From assembly GCF_004349055.1 (NCBI RefSeq), contig NZ_SMKX01000061.1, positions 1 through 45,832 of the forward strand: DNA of 45,832 bases, written 5' to 3'. Position numbers and translations under genes: made by a program. Origin of the DNA: Kribbella antibiotica (lineage in GTDB: Bacteria > Actinomycetota > Actinomycetes > Propionibacteriales > Kribbellaceae). Shown here in pieces: positions 6,906-15,412 of this stretch; position 1 is the stretch's first letter, and each line of letters begins with the position of its first letter. The notes under the pieces are model-generated. The model was not told where the DNA came from. It was given only the letters and a program-made list of their open reading frames with translations, and did no database searches.

Positions 6906-7883
6906 CTAGCGGCGGAGGTGGTTGATGATGCCGTCGATGTCTTCGATCATGCGGCCGGCGCGGATCTCGTGGCCGCCGCCGTCTTCGTAGGCGATGAACG
7001 GGATGTTGGCCTGGGCCAGGGCAGCTTTGAATTCACGCTGGCCGGCCAGGACCTGGGTTTCGTTGGCGTAGTTGAAGGGGTCGGGACCCGGGGCGGTTCC
7101 GGCGACGAGGAAGATGCGTTTGCCGCGGTAGCGCTCGATGTTCTGCATCGGGTTGTCCATGTTGACCCGGCCTTCGTCCCACGGGACGCCGTAGATGGTG
7201 CCGCCGTTGAGGTCGACCGCAGCAGAAGACGCGTTAGCCCAGTGAACGACCAGGCCGCTGTCGCGGCGGACGCTGGCGGGGCCGGAGTGCGAGCTGACCG
7301 AGGCGAAATGGCCCCAGTACTTGGCGGTGTACTTCAGGGCGCCGAAGCCGCCCATCGAGAAGCCGGAGACGGCGCGGCCCGCGAATTCGCCGTACGTGCG
7401 GAAGTTTCCGTCGATCCACGGGATGAGCTGGTTGAGGTGGAAGCTCTCCCAGTTGCGGGGGCCGACATTGGTGGTGACCGGGTTGGAGTACCAGCCGGCC
7501 TTACCGCCGTCGGGCATCACGACGATGATCGGCTTGCCCGCGGTCCAGGCGCGGACGCCGGCGATGTCGAAGCTGATGAAGTCCTGCATTCCCCCGTGCA
7601 GCAGGTAGAGAACGGGATACCGGCGGCCGCCGCTGTTGTGGTAACCATCAGGCAGCAGCACGTTGACCGCGGGCTGCCAGCCGATCTCGGCGGTCTGGAA
7701 GCGGTAGTACCACATCCGCGGATCGCGGGTGTCGCTGCCGACGATGCGCAGTCCGAAACCGTCACCCGCGGCGTGGGCCGCGGCCGCGCCGGTCAGAATG
7801 GTTCCGGCGCCGAGGCCGGCGGCGGCGGTCAGGCCACCGGCGGCCTTGAGCAGGGTTCTGCGGGTAGGACGATGCTCGCTCAT
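6906..7883 (-). CDS. Tat-exported esterase (esterase D / antigen 85-like fold)
   Basis: 325 residues. The N-terminus has a twin-arginine signal (RPTRRTLLKAAGG, then Ala-rich to AAHAAG), so the folded enzyme is predicted to be exported. The body matches the PF00756 esterase family: YPVLYLLHGG as oxyanion region, SGFSMGGFGAL with the nucleophile Ser, and GGGHEI with the catalytic His. Family members are acyl esterases or mycolyl/feruloyl-type enzymes; the substrate here is unknown. It is divergent from a TetR gene, and the 93-nt gap has two palindromes, so TetR control is likely. Confidence 0.88.
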   Translation of the reverse strand: MSEHRPTRRTLLKAAGGLTAAAGLGAGTILTGAAAAHAAGDGFGLRIVGSDTRDPRMWYYRFQTAEIGWQPAVNVLLPDGYHNSGGRRYPVLYLLHGGMQDFISFDIAGVRAWTAGKPIIVVMPDGGKAGWYSNPVTTNVGPRNWESFHLNQLIPWIDGNFRTYGEFAGRAVSGFSMGGFGALKYTAKYWGHFASVSSHSGPASVRRDSGLVVHWANASSAAVDLNGGTIYGVPWDEGRVNMDNPMQNIERYRGKRIFLVAGTAPGPDPFNYANETQVLAGQREFKAALAQANIPFIAYEDGGGHEIRAGRMIEDIDGIINHLRR

Positions 7884-7908
7884 ACGATCTCCTGGGGCGC
7901 GTCGATTT

Positions 7909-7925
7909 CACCGTGAGTCACGGTG
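7909..7925. promoter_or_regulatory. 17-bp palindrome in the esterase-tetR gap
   Basis: CACCGTGA-G-TCACGGTG is a perfect inverted repeat with 8-bp arms and a 1-nt centre, 26 nt upstream of the esterase ATG. It may be a second operator or an element in the esterase leader. Confidence 0.5.
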
Positions 7926-7931
7926 CGTATG

Positions 7932-7951
7932 TAAGTTAGTACCATAACTTA
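7932..7951. promoter_or_regulatory. TetR operator candidate TAAGTTA-N6-TAACTTA
   Basis: TAAGTTA (7932-7938) and TAACTTA (7945-7951) are perfect inverted 7-mers 6 nt apart, AT-rich against a GC-rich background, in the gap between the divergent esterase and TetR genes. This is the classic place for a TetR-family autoregulatory site. Confidence 0.65.
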
Positions 7952-7976
7952 GGGGTCAAGAGGGTCGGAGGATGTT

Positions 7977-8675
7977 GTGACAGGCACTACGCCACGGCGC
8001 AAGACTGGTGGCCGGCAGGCGCAGATCGGGCTCGCAGACATCGAGCGCGAAGGGCTGCGCCTCGGCCTCGCGAGCCTCACCGTCAACGGCGTCGCCACCG
8101 CACTCGGTGTCACGCCGACCGCGCTCTACCGCCATGTCGACGGCAAGCTCGGTCTGGAGACACTCGTCGGTGAGGCCGTCCTGGCCGAGCTCCGCATCGC
8201 CGACGACCCCGCCGACGACCTCGAGAAGCACCTGCTCTCGTTCTCGCAGCAACTGCGGAACTTCGTCCTCGACCGGCCCGGCCTCGCGGCGTACCTGCAG
8301 AGTCTGTTCCCCCGTGGAGCTGCCGGGTTGCGGTTGCAACGCGACGCAATCGAGGCGCTCGGACGCCGCGGGTACGGCGCTGCCGGTGCCGTCATGTTGT
8401 CCGGGACGGTCGCCTCGCTCGCGATCAACCTGACCGCTGCCGAGGAGCGACACCGCCCCTACCACGACGGCCCCCATCAGCGGGAGCTCGAAAAGGTCTA
8501 CGCCCTGCTGGCTGCCGACGAGGTCCTCGCGCCCGTCCACGCAGAGCTGCCGGCCATCTCCAGCGGCGACTACTTCCTGATGGTCATGACCGCCTGCATC
8601 CGGGGTCTCACGACCGCGGCCCCGCCCGATCGGTCCGTCGCCGAGATCCTGACCGGCCTCGGTCTGGCCGATTGA
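7977..8675 (+). CDS. TetR-family transcriptional regulator
   Basis: 232 residues from a GTG start (GGAGG lies 6 nt upstream). The N-terminal domain has a TetR helix-turn-helix: LASLTVNGVATALGVTPTALYRHV, with the Y-R-H-V at the end of the recognition helix. The rest is a helical ligand-binding domain with no diagnostic motif I can name. It is divergent from the exported esterase gene, over a clear palindrome. A strong hairpin overlaps its stop codon, so it is probably transcribed alone. Ligand unknown. Confidence 0.88.
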   Translation: MTGTTPRRKTGGRQAQIGLADIEREGLRLGLASLTVNGVATALGVTPTALYRHVDGKLGLETLVGEAVLAELRIADDPADDLEKHLLSFSQQLRNFVLDRPGLAAYLQSLFPRGAAGLRLQRDAIEALGRRGYGAAGAVMLSGTVASLAINLTAAEERHRPYHDGPHQRELEKVYALLAADEVLAPVHAELPAISSGDYFLMVMTACIRGLTTAAPPDRSVAEILTGLGLAD

Positions 8676-8693
8676 GCCATTCGCTCAATCGGC
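8667..8693 (+). terminator. terminator hairpin overlapping the tetR stop codon
   Basis: GCCGATTGAGC and GCTCAATCGGC form a perfect 11-bp stem with a 5-nt loop. The left arm includes the last codons and TGA stop of tetR (8673-8675), so the stem can form only after ribosomes clear the stop. Confidence 0.7.
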
Positions 8694-8728
8694 GGCGCGT
8701 TCGGCGGGGGTGGTGGTTTGGTCGACGC

Positions 8729-9244
8729 ATGACGAAGACATCGCCCGGTGAGGCAGCTCAGTTGCTGCGGGACGACCAAGAACTCCTGCTGACTGCGGTC
8801 GACGGATTGAGCGCGGAGAAGCTGCGAGCGCCGTACCGGCTGAGCGCCGGACCCTTGGGACACTTCTGCGAGTCCTTGCACGACCTGGTCGCGCACGTGC
8901 TGATGTGGGACGAAATCACCCTCGCTGTACTACGTGATGCGCGGAATGGCCGACTGCATTGGAGCCTGGACCCGCGCTGGGAAACCCCCTCGATCGGTAC
9001 GGCGATGAATGTCGGCGGCGTCGAGGCTGGACGGCACCTTCCGTCGGAGCTGGTCTTGCACCGGTATCGCAGTGTTGGCGAAGGGCTGGTCGCGGAGATC
9101 GAGCAGTACGACGAGGTCGCGTGGGCCGACCCGGCGACGGGCGGCGGGTACGACGGTGGGATCGGGGCGCTGGCCGAGTACGTGTCGACGCCGCCCGGCT
9201 ACGGGGTCTTCGGGCACGCGGCTCGGCATTTGAGGGCTGCATGA
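8729..9244 (+). CDS. DinB / maleylpyruvate-isomerase-like protein
   Basis: 171 residues. The four-helix DinB-like fold is suggested by PGEAAQLLRDDQELLLTAVDGL, by HFCESLHDLVAHVLMWDEI (His residues typical of the metal/thiol site) and by a late GHAARHLR stretch. Many relatives use mycothiol or bacillithiol; the exact reaction is not known. ATG 8729 is preferred over an in-frame TTG at 8672, because that would place the start inside the tetR terminator stem. The stop overlaps the next ATG (ATGA), so it is translationally coupled to the esterase gene. Confidence 0.72.
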   Translation: MTKTSPGEAAQLLRDDQELLLTAVDGLSAEKLRAPYRLSAGPLGHFCESLHDLVAHVLMWDEITLAVLRDARNGRLHWSLDPRWETPSIGTAMNVGGVEAGRHLPSELVLHRYRSVGEGLVAEIEQYDEVAWADPATGGGYDGGIGALAEYVSTPPGYGVFGHAARHLRAA

Positions 9245-10059
9245 TCATCGATTCCCCGGCCTATGCGGGTGAGACCGACGCACTGCTCAAACTCCTGGCG
9301 GATCAGCCGTCCCGGCCGGACCTGGATCCGTACGAGCAGCTGCTGCTGGACCGCCAGGAACTCCCGGATCCGGAGCTCGCCGGGACGGTTGATCCGCGAA
9401 CGCGACCGCGTGATCTGGAGATCGAGCTGCCGGGACGCACGCTCGATGCGCGCGTCTATCACCCAGTGCAGACGACCGGGCCCGCGCCAGTTCTGCTGTG
9501 GTTGCACGGTGGCGGATTCGTCGGTGGGCACTGGCGCGACATCGAGTACGCGACATCCGGGATCGCTGCCGCAGGCAACGTTGTCGTTGTCTCGCTCAAC
9601 TATCGTCTGGAGCCTGAAAAACCTTACCCAGCTGCACTTAATGACGTCCACGAGACATTGCAGTGGATCCACGCGCGCACCACTGAGTTGCGAGGCGACG
9701 GACGGATCGCCATAGGTGGACAGAGCGCCGGCGCGGAGTTGGCGATGGCGGCATGCATGGTTGCCCGGGACAACGGCACCCCGCTGCCAGCGCACCAGAT
9801 CCTCTGCTATCCGTGCCCCCATCCCGATCAGGACAGCATGTCGTTCGACGGACTACCCCCGGCGCTCGTACTCGCTGCGGGACGAGACTCGCTGCGTGAC
9901 GATGCTTTGGAATCCGCGGCTCGGCTGGATGCCCGGCTGGTCGAGTACGCCGACACCATGCACGCGTTTCTCAACTTTCCGGCCGCGCTGTCGGCTGGGC
10001 GGCATGCCGTCGAGCTCATCAGCGAGCACCTACGGGAGGTGTTCTACCCGCCGGCGTGA
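9241..10059 (+). CDS. alpha/beta hydrolase, hormone-sensitive-lipase type
   Basis: 272 residues, cytosolic. It has the HSL-family oxyanion motif LLWLHGGGFVGG, then SLNYRLEPEKPYPAAL, the nucleophile in GGQSAGAELA, an Asp in AAGRDSLRDD and the catalytic His in DTMHAF. Likely a carboxylesterase on small acyl esters. The start overlaps the DinB-like gene by 4 nt (ATGA), so both are made from one message. Its 3' end overlaps the convergent membrane-protein gene by 16 bp. Confidence 0.88.
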   Translation: MIIDSPAYAGETDALLKLLADQPSRPDLDPYEQLLLDRQELPDPELAGTVDPRTRPRDLEIELPGRTLDARVYHPVQTTGPAPVLLWLHGGGFVGGHWRDIEYATSGIAAAGNVVVVSLNYRLEPEKPYPAALNDVHETLQWIHARTTELRGDGRIAIGGQSAGAELAMAACMVARDNGTPLPAHQILCYPCPHPDQDSMSFDGLPPALVLAAGRDSLRDDALESAARLDARLVEYADTMHAFLNFPAALSAGRHAVELISEHLREVFYPPA

Positions 10060-10718
10060 TCGGCGCCATGATCGAAGAAGCGCCTGGGGTCGCTTGCTGC
10101 GCGCGGGCCGGATGCGAGCCAGGCGACGAACTCGTCGGGGTAGCGCCGTTCGAGCTCGTCGAGATACGCCTGCCGTACGTCGGTCGTCGCCGCCCAGTGC
10201 TCGGTCCGGCGCAGCTCGCCGAAGCTGCGGCGCCAGGCCAGGCACAGCTCGGCGGCGGTCAGGTCGTGCAGCAGTACGGCGTAGTCCAGCGCGGGCGCGT
10301 CCAGTGGCTTCAGCTCGGCATGCAGCTTGGGAGGCGACTGTTCTTTGAGCGGCGCGTTCGGGGCGACTTCGAGCCAACCGAACCACGCGACGACCGGCGG
10401 CGAGGTTCCGGCGATGACCAGGAGCAGGAGCAACACCTCGACCCCCACGGCGGCGCCGTACCCGATGATTGCGACCGCGACGCCACCGCCGAGCGCAGCC
10501 CAGCGTGGAGCCGCCCGGAAGACCTCGGCCGACGGTTGCTCCCACGACAGCCCGAGGCTGACCGAGAGCGCACCGGCCGTGAAACCGGCGAACACGAACA
10601 CTGCCAAATTCGGACCCGGTGCCACGAACACCAGAGCCGTCACCACACCCATCCCGGCCAGCGCCGCTACCGCCGCGCGCCAGACCCGGTAGTACCGCAT
10701 CCCGACGAACTTCCGCAT
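10044..10718 (-). CDS. membrane protein of unknown function
   Basis: 224 residues. The N-terminal half has about four hydrophobic segments (roughly 13-33, 36-55, 70-85, 88-112). The soluble half has DLTAAELCLAWRRSFGELR, then HWAATTDVRQAYLDELERR and YPDEFVAWLASG. I do not recognise a named family, although the segment around LCLAWRRS..L recurs in actinobacterial membrane proteins. It overlaps the convergent esterase gene. It starts 30 nt downstream of the metX stop on the same strand, so it could be read through from the methionine genes. Confidence 0.7.
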   Translation of the reverse strand: MRKFVGMRYYRVWRAAVAALAGMGVVTALVFVAPGPNLAVFVFAGFTAGALSVSLGLSWEQPSAEVFRAAPRWAALGGGVAVAIIGYGAAVGVEVLLLLLVIAGTSPPVVAWFGWLEVAPNAPLKEQSPPKLHAELKPLDAPALDYAVLLHDLTAAELCLAWRRSFGELRRTEHWAATTDVRQAYLDELERRYPDEFVAWLASGPRAASDPRRFFDHGADHAGG

Positions 10719-10747
10719 GGCTCTCCAGTGCCCAGAAACCAGCTGGA

Positions 10748-11839
10748 CTATCTCCGACCGACCGCGGCCGTGCTCAGGGTCTTCGCGATCAAGGCGCCGA
10801 CCTGGTCGAGCTCGATCAGGAAGCCGTCATGCCCGTACGGCGAATTGATCGTATGCACGCCATCGGCCGCTGGGAAGGCCGCGACAAGTTCGGCCGACAA
10901 CGACGGTGGATAGAGGCGATCGGAGTCGACCGTCGCGACGACAAGCCGGGAGCGCAGCCGGGCCAGCGTGCTGGCCAGATCGCCGCGACCGCGGGTGATG
11001 TCGTGACTGTTCATGGCGCGGGTCAGGACGACGTACGAGCCGGGATCGAAGCGGCGGGCGAGCTTGGTCGCGTGATGGTCGAGGTAGGACTCGACGGCGT
11101 ACCGGCCGCCGGTGGCTGGGTCCTCGCCGGCTTGCGCGGAGCGGCCGAAGCGGGTGGCCAGCTCGAACTCCGAGCGGTAGGTGATGTGGGCGATTCTTCT
11201 CGCGATACCGAGGCCGACGGCCGGGGAGCGGCCGGTGCCGTAGTAGTCGCCGCCTTGCCAGTCGGGGTCTGAGGTGATCGCCGCGAGCTGTGGTGCGCAC
11301 CAGGCGATCTGGTCGGCGGAGGCATAGCCGGTGGAGGCGAGGACGAACGCCGTACCGACTCGGTCTGGGTACATCAGCGGCCACTCGATGGCGCGCATTC
11401 CGCCCATCGAACCGCCGATGACGGCTGCCCAGCGATCGATGCCTAGGGCATCGGCCAGCACGGCCTCGGCGTTGACCTGGTCGCGAATGGTGATGGCGGG
11501 GAAGCGACTCCCCCACGGGCGGCCGTCGGGTGCTTCGCTCGACGGGCCGGTGGTTCCTTGGCAACCGCCGAGCACGTTCGAGGCAACGACGTACCAGTCG
11601 GCGGGGTCGAGGTACCGGCCCGGCCCGATCAAACCGTCCCACCATCCGGGGGTCGGTTGATCGGGTCCGGCCGGGCCGACCACGTGCGCATCTCCGGTCA
11701 GCGCGTGACAAATCAGGATCGCGTTGTCTGCTTGGGGATTCCCCCAGCTCTCGTACGCGATCCGCGCCCCGGGCAACGTCGCACCGCTCTCCAGCAGAAG
11801 GTCGCCGGCAGCAACAAAACGTCGCCCGGTGGCACTCAT
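10748..11839 (-). CDS. metX: homoserine O-acetyltransferase MetX
   Basis: 363 residues. It makes O-acetyl-L-homoserine from homoserine and acetyl-CoA in methionine synthesis. Motifs: LICHALTGDAHV, NVLGGCQGTTGPSS, nucleophile Ser in GGSMGGMRA, Asp in VDSDRLYPP and His in YGHDGFL. This is the alpha/beta-hydrolase-fold MetX with a complete triad. The start is Met 4 nt after the metY stop; an in-frame Met 16 codons earlier would overlap metY and adds a non-conserved Ser/Arg stretch. Order metY-metX on the minus strand gives consecutive steps of the direct sulfhydrylation route. Confidence 0.95.
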   Translation of the reverse strand: MSATGRRFVAAGDLLLESGATLPGARIAYESWGNPQADNAILICHALTGDAHVVGPAGPDQPTPGWWDGLIGPGRYLDPADWYVVASNVLGGCQGTTGPSSEAPDGRPWGSRFPAITIRDQVNAEAVLADALGIDRWAAVIGGSMGGMRAIEWPLMYPDRVGTAFVLASTGYASADQIAWCAPQLAAITSDPDWQGGDYYGTGRSPAVGLGIARRIAHITYRSEFELATRFGRSAQAGEDPATGGRYAVESYLDHHATKLARRFDPGSYVVLTRAMNSHDITRGRGDLASTLARLRSRLVVATVDSDRLYPPSLSAELVAAFPAADGVHTINSPYGHDGFLIELDQVGALIAKTLSTAAVGRR

Positions 11840-11843
11840 CGAC

Positions 11844-13166
11844 TCAGACCGACTTGGCGGCCGCGAACCCGACCTCGAGGTCGGCAAGGATGTCGTCGAT
11901 GTGCTCGAGACCGACCGCCAGCCGGACCAGGCCCGGGGTGACGCCGGAAGCGAGCTGGTCCTCGGTGGACAGCTGGCTGTGCGTCGTCGAGGCCGGGTGG
12001 ATCACCAGGGAACGCACGTCACCGATGTTCGCGACGTGGCTGTGCAACTGCAGCGCGTCGACGAATCGCTTACCGGCGTCCACACCACCCTTGATCTCGA
12101 ACGCCACGACCGCGCCGGCACCGCGCGGCGTGTACTTCTGCGCGAGCTCGTAGTACTTGCTCGACGGGAGGCTGGCGTACGCGACGCCGTCCACCTCATC
12201 GCGGGCCTCGAGCCACTGCGCGACCTTGAGCGCGTTGTCGAGGTGCCGCTCGATCCGCAGCGAGAGGGTCTCCAGGCCCTGCGCGATGAGGAACGCGTTG
12301 AACGGCGCTACCGCCGTACCGAGGTCGCGCAGCCACTGCACGCGGGCCTTGAGGATGTAGGCCAGGTTGCCGAGCGGCGAGTTGACGCCGAGCGCTTCGC
12401 CGAAGGTCAGGCCGTGGTAACTCGGGTCCGGCTGGTTGAAGCCGGGGAAGCGCTCCGGGTTCGCGGCGTAGTCGAACTTGCCCGAATCCACGATCACGCC
12501 GGCGATCGCCGTACCGTGGCCGCCCAGGTACTTGGTCGCCGAGTGCACGACGACGTCGGCGCCATGCTCGAGCGGCCGCAGCACGTACGGCGTGGCGACG
12601 GTGTTGTCGACGATCAGCGGTACGCCGAACTCGTGGGCGACCCCGGCGATTCCCTCGATGTCGAAGATCTCGCTCTTCGGGTTCGCGATCGTCTCGCCGA
12701 AGAAAGCCTTCGTGTTCGGCTTGATCGCGGCCTTCCAGGACTCCAGGTCACTCGGGTCCTCGACGAAGGTCACCTCGATCCCCAGCTTGGGGAAGGTGTA
12801 GTGGAAGAGGTTGTACGTACCGCCGTACAGGCTCGGGCTGCTGACCACGTGGTCACCGGCCTCGGCGATGTTCAGCAGCGCGAGCGAGGTCGCGGCCTGG
12901 CCCGACGACACCAGCAGCGCGGCGGTGCCGCCTTCCAGACTCGCGATCCGCTGCTCGACCGCGTCCTGGGTCGGGTTCTGGATCCGGGTGTAGATGTTCC
13001 CGAACTCCTGCAGCCCGAACAGGCTCGCAGCGTGATCGGTGCTGTCGAACGTGTACGACGTCGTCTGGTAGATCGGCAGCGCTCGGGCCTTGGTCGTCGG
13101 GTCCGACGTCTGCCCGGCATGGATCTGCCTGGTCTCGAACGACCAGCTGGGCGCGTTCTCGGTCAT
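11844..13166 (-). CDS. metY: O-acetylhomoserine sulfhydrylase MetY
   Basis: 440 residues of a Cys/Met-metabolism PLP enzyme that forms homocysteine from O-acetylhomoserine and sulfide. The PLP lysine is Lys212 in VHSATKYLGGHG; IYTRIQNPT and SGQAAT bind the cofactor phosphate, and VDNTVATPY precedes the lysine. Length fits MetY (about 430) rather than the shorter cystathionine enzymes (about 390). GAGGAGC is its ribosome site. I looked for a SAM riboswitch in the leader (13167-13317) and saw none. Confidence 0.95.
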   Translation of the reverse strand: MTENAPSWSFETRQIHAGQTSDPTTKARALPIYQTTSYTFDSTDHAASLFGLQEFGNIYTRIQNPTQDAVEQRIASLEGGTAALLVSSGQAATSLALLNIAEAGDHVVSSPSLYGGTYNLFHYTFPKLGIEVTFVEDPSDLESWKAAIKPNTKAFFGETIANPKSEIFDIEGIAGVAHEFGVPLIVDNTVATPYVLRPLEHGADVVVHSATKYLGGHGTAIAGVIVDSGKFDYAANPERFPGFNQPDPSYHGLTFGEALGVNSPLGNLAYILKARVQWLRDLGTAVAPFNAFLIAQGLETLSLRIERHLDNALKVAQWLEARDEVDGVAYASLPSSKYYELAQKYTPRGAGAVVAFEIKGGVDAGKRFVDALQLHSHVANIGDVRSLVIHPASTTHSQLSTEDQLASGVTPGLVRLAVGLEHIDDILADLEVGFAAAKSV

Positions 13167-13224
13167 TTGCTCCTCATTTCAGGGTCACAGTCGCTTCTCG
13201 GAGAGTCACAGCACGTGATCAAAA

Positions 13225-13256
13225 GGTACTAACTTAATCGACATACTTGACCAAGT
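13225..13256. promoter_or_regulatory. AT-rich control region between metY and the oxidoreductase gene
   Basis: This part of the divergent gap holds GGTACTAACTTA (13225-13236), the reverse complement of 12 bases that include one half of the TetR operator at 7932-7943. It also holds the perfect inverted repeat ACTTG-AC-CAAGT (13245-13256). It is the only AT-rich stretch in the gap and probably holds the promoters; the factor involved is unknown. Confidence 0.4.
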
Positions 13257-13317
13257 CTCGAAGCGTGGACACTCTGGCCCGCGTCGGGCGCCTCGTCGAG
13301 CTGCGAGAGGATCGAGC

Positions 13318-14148
13318 ATGCTTCGTATCGCCCTGGTCGGGACCGAGAACAGCCACGCCCGCGAGATCATCCAGCACCTGAACACCCACCCGATCTCGGA
13401 CGCCGCCCGCATCGTCGCCCTCGTCGGCACCGACGACGAGCACAACCAGACCTTGATGACCAACGGCGGTATCACCCAACTCGTCCCGACCTCGACCGAA
13501 CTGATCGGCAGCGTCGACGCGCTCATCGTCACCAACCGCGACGGCGCCCTGCATCGCGAGCACGCCAAACCGTTCCTCGACGCCGGCATCCCCGTCTGGG
13601 TCGACAAACCCCTAGCAGCCAGTACGGCGGACGCCCGCGCCATCCTCGAGGCCGCGGAACGCACGAGCACCCTGGTCACGTCGTACTCGGCCGTTCGCTG
13701 GGTTGCCGACGCGGATACCCTTGCCCAGAGCATCGAATCTGTCGGCGAACTGCAGGCGGTCACAGTCACCGGCCCGGCCGATCCGGACAGCGAATACAGC
13801 GGCATCTTCTTCTACGGCATTCATGCCGCCGATCTCGCCCAGCGGCTAGCCCCCGGCGACCCGCAGAACATCCAGGTCGAGCAGACCAAAGCCACTGTCA
13901 TCGCGCGCTACCGCAGCAACGACGTCCTCGTCACACTGCAACTCGTCACGCCGACCGATACCGGCAGCGTGCCGTTCCACGCCGAGATCGTCGGCCGCGA
14001 AGGCGTTGTGAGCCAGGACATCCAGCTCGACGCCGACTACGTCGTACCGGGGTTGAAGGTCTTCCTCGAACTGCTTGCCACTGGCAACGCGCCGCTCGAC
14101 GCGGCCACGATGCTTGCGCCCATCACCGTTCTCGAACAGCTCCGCTGA
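13318..14148 (+). CDS. Gfo/Idh/MocA-family oxidoreductase
   Basis: 276 residues. The N-terminal Rossmann fold starts LRIALVGTENSHA, then has DALIVTNRDGALHREHAKPFLDAGIPVWVDKPLA, of which the DKP corresponds to the family's EKP motif. The C-terminal domain is the beta-sheet part, with HAADLAQRL carrying a likely active-site His/Asp. Family members oxidise or reduce sugars, inositols or related compounds with NAD(P). It is somewhat short for the family. It is divergent from metY and overlaps the convergent glycosyltransferase gene by 26 bp. Confidence 0.82.
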   Translation: MLRIALVGTENSHAREIIQHLNTHPISDAARIVALVGTDDEHNQTLMTNGGITQLVPTSTELIGSVDALIVTNRDGALHREHAKPFLDAGIPVWVDKPLAASTADARAILEAAERTSTLVTSYSAVRWVADADTLAQSIESVGELQAVTVTGPADPDSEYSGIFFYGIHAADLAQRLAPGDPQNIQVEQTKATVIARYRSNDVLVTLQLVTPTDTGSVPFHAEIVGREGVVSQDIQLDADYVVPGLKVFLELLATGNAPLDAATMLAPITVLEQLR

Positions 14149-15250
14149 GCAGCAGTTCGGCGGCACGCGTCGTACCGTCGGTGTTGATGGTTGGGGCGAG
14201 CGCCTGGGCGCGGGCTCTCGTCTCGGAAGCCAAGGTGGTGGTGAGCGCCGACGTCAGGGACTCCAGGGTCGGGTCCGGATCCTGGTGGGCGAAGCCGATG
14301 CCTAGCTCCGCGACGCGGGCGGCCCACCGCGGCTGGTCGACAATGCGCGGTACGACGAGTTGCGGCGTACCGGCTTTGGCTGCAGTGGTGGTGGTTCCGG
14401 CGCCGCCGTGGTGGATGACGGTGGCGACTCGCGGGAACAGGGCCTGCTGGTTGACCTCGCCGATGACCAAGGTGTCCTTCTGGTCGTCGATCGCGGCGAT
14501 GTCGGCCCAGCCGCGATTCAGCAGCACTCGGCGGCCGTGGGCGCGGGCGGCCTCGGTGGTCAGGCGGGCGATGTCCTTCGGAGCGTGCGACGCCATGCTG
14601 CCGAAGCCGACGTACACGGGTGGTTCGCCTGCATCCAGGAAAGCCTCGAGGTCAGCCGGGAGCGGGCGATCGTCGGGCAGCGTCCAGGCGCCGAGCTGCA
14701 GTACCTCGGGGATGTCCGCCGGCCACAAGGTCGGATCGGAGGCCAGCCACGGCTGGTCGCCGCGGACATAAGCCCGTACGTCGTCGATCGGCGGCAGGCC
14801 GATCGCGGCCCGCTGGGTGTTGAGCGCTTCCAGGTAGAGGGCATTCGTCCCCTCGGGCGGCATGCCGAGGGTGTGGAAGGAAGCGAACTCGTAGCGAATA
14901 CCGAGCTTCTCAGCGACATCGCGGGCGCCGGCCGGCATCAGGCCGGTGGCGACGATCGCTTCGGCGCCCTCGGCAACTTTCGGCAACACGTCGAAACGCG
15001 CAGCGACCAGCTCGGGCGCCAGTTTCAACGCAGCTTCGCGTGACGGTGGCTTCGGATTGTTGACGACCGATTGCACCGAGCGACCAACCGGCACCAGCTC
15101 CACACCGGCCCGGGCGGCCAGCGCCCTGAACTCCTCGTCGGGTGGTGCACACAGCACCGCCTCCGCGCCGTACTCCTGCAACTTCCTTGCCAGACCGGCG
15201 AGAGGCTCGACGTCTCCGCGCGAGCCCCAGGTCAGCAACACAAACCGCAT
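14123..15250 (-). CDS. GT1-family glycosyltransferase (macrolide/antibiotic type)
   Basis: 375 residues. It begins MRFVLLTWGSRGDVEPLAGLA, the classic start of GtfB/OleD-like GT1 enzymes, which move sugar from an NDP-sugar to a small lipophilic acceptor. The C-terminal donor-binding region includes VYVGFGSMA and HHGGAGTTTTAAKAGTPQLVVP, then DQPRWAARV. The start is Met12 of the longest frame, the usual GT1 N-terminus. No biosynthetic cluster is nearby, so it may detoxify or decorate metabolites (inference). It overlaps the convergent oxidoreductase by 26 bp. Confidence 0.9.
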   Translation of the reverse strand: MRFVLLTWGSRGDVEPLAGLARKLQEYGAEAVLCAPPDEEFRALAARAGVELVPVGRSVQSVVNNPKPPSREAALKLAPELVAARFDVLPKVAEGAEAIVATGLMPAGARDVAEKLGIRYEFASFHTLGMPPEGTNALYLEALNTQRAAIGLPPIDDVRAYVRGDQPWLASDPTLWPADIPEVLQLGAWTLPDDRPLPADLEAFLDAGEPPVYVGFGSMASHAPKDIARLTTEAARAHGRRVLLNRGWADIAAIDDQKDTLVIGEVNQQALFPRVATVIHHGGAGTTTTAAKAGTPQLVVPRIVDQPRWAARVAELGIGFAHQDPDPTLESLTSALTTTLASETRARAQALAPTINTDGTTRAAELLLSGAVRER

Positions 15251-15412
15251 TTTCACGCCCCTCGATTCGTGATGGACCGCCATCCTGAGGCATCACCGGG
15301 GCCTTGCCGCAAGCCCACCCCTGCGCTATATGTTGGAAGGGAGGGGAACCGCTGCGGGCAGACGTGCGTCCATACCTGCGCTCGGGGTTGTTTCTCAAGA
15401 GGGGGTAGGTCA

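Noticed and set aside
13167..13317. Possible SAM riboswitch ahead of metY-metX.
   Set aside because: I looked for the conserved cores of the SAM riboswitch classes used by actinobacteria and found neither the pairing nor the conserved bases.
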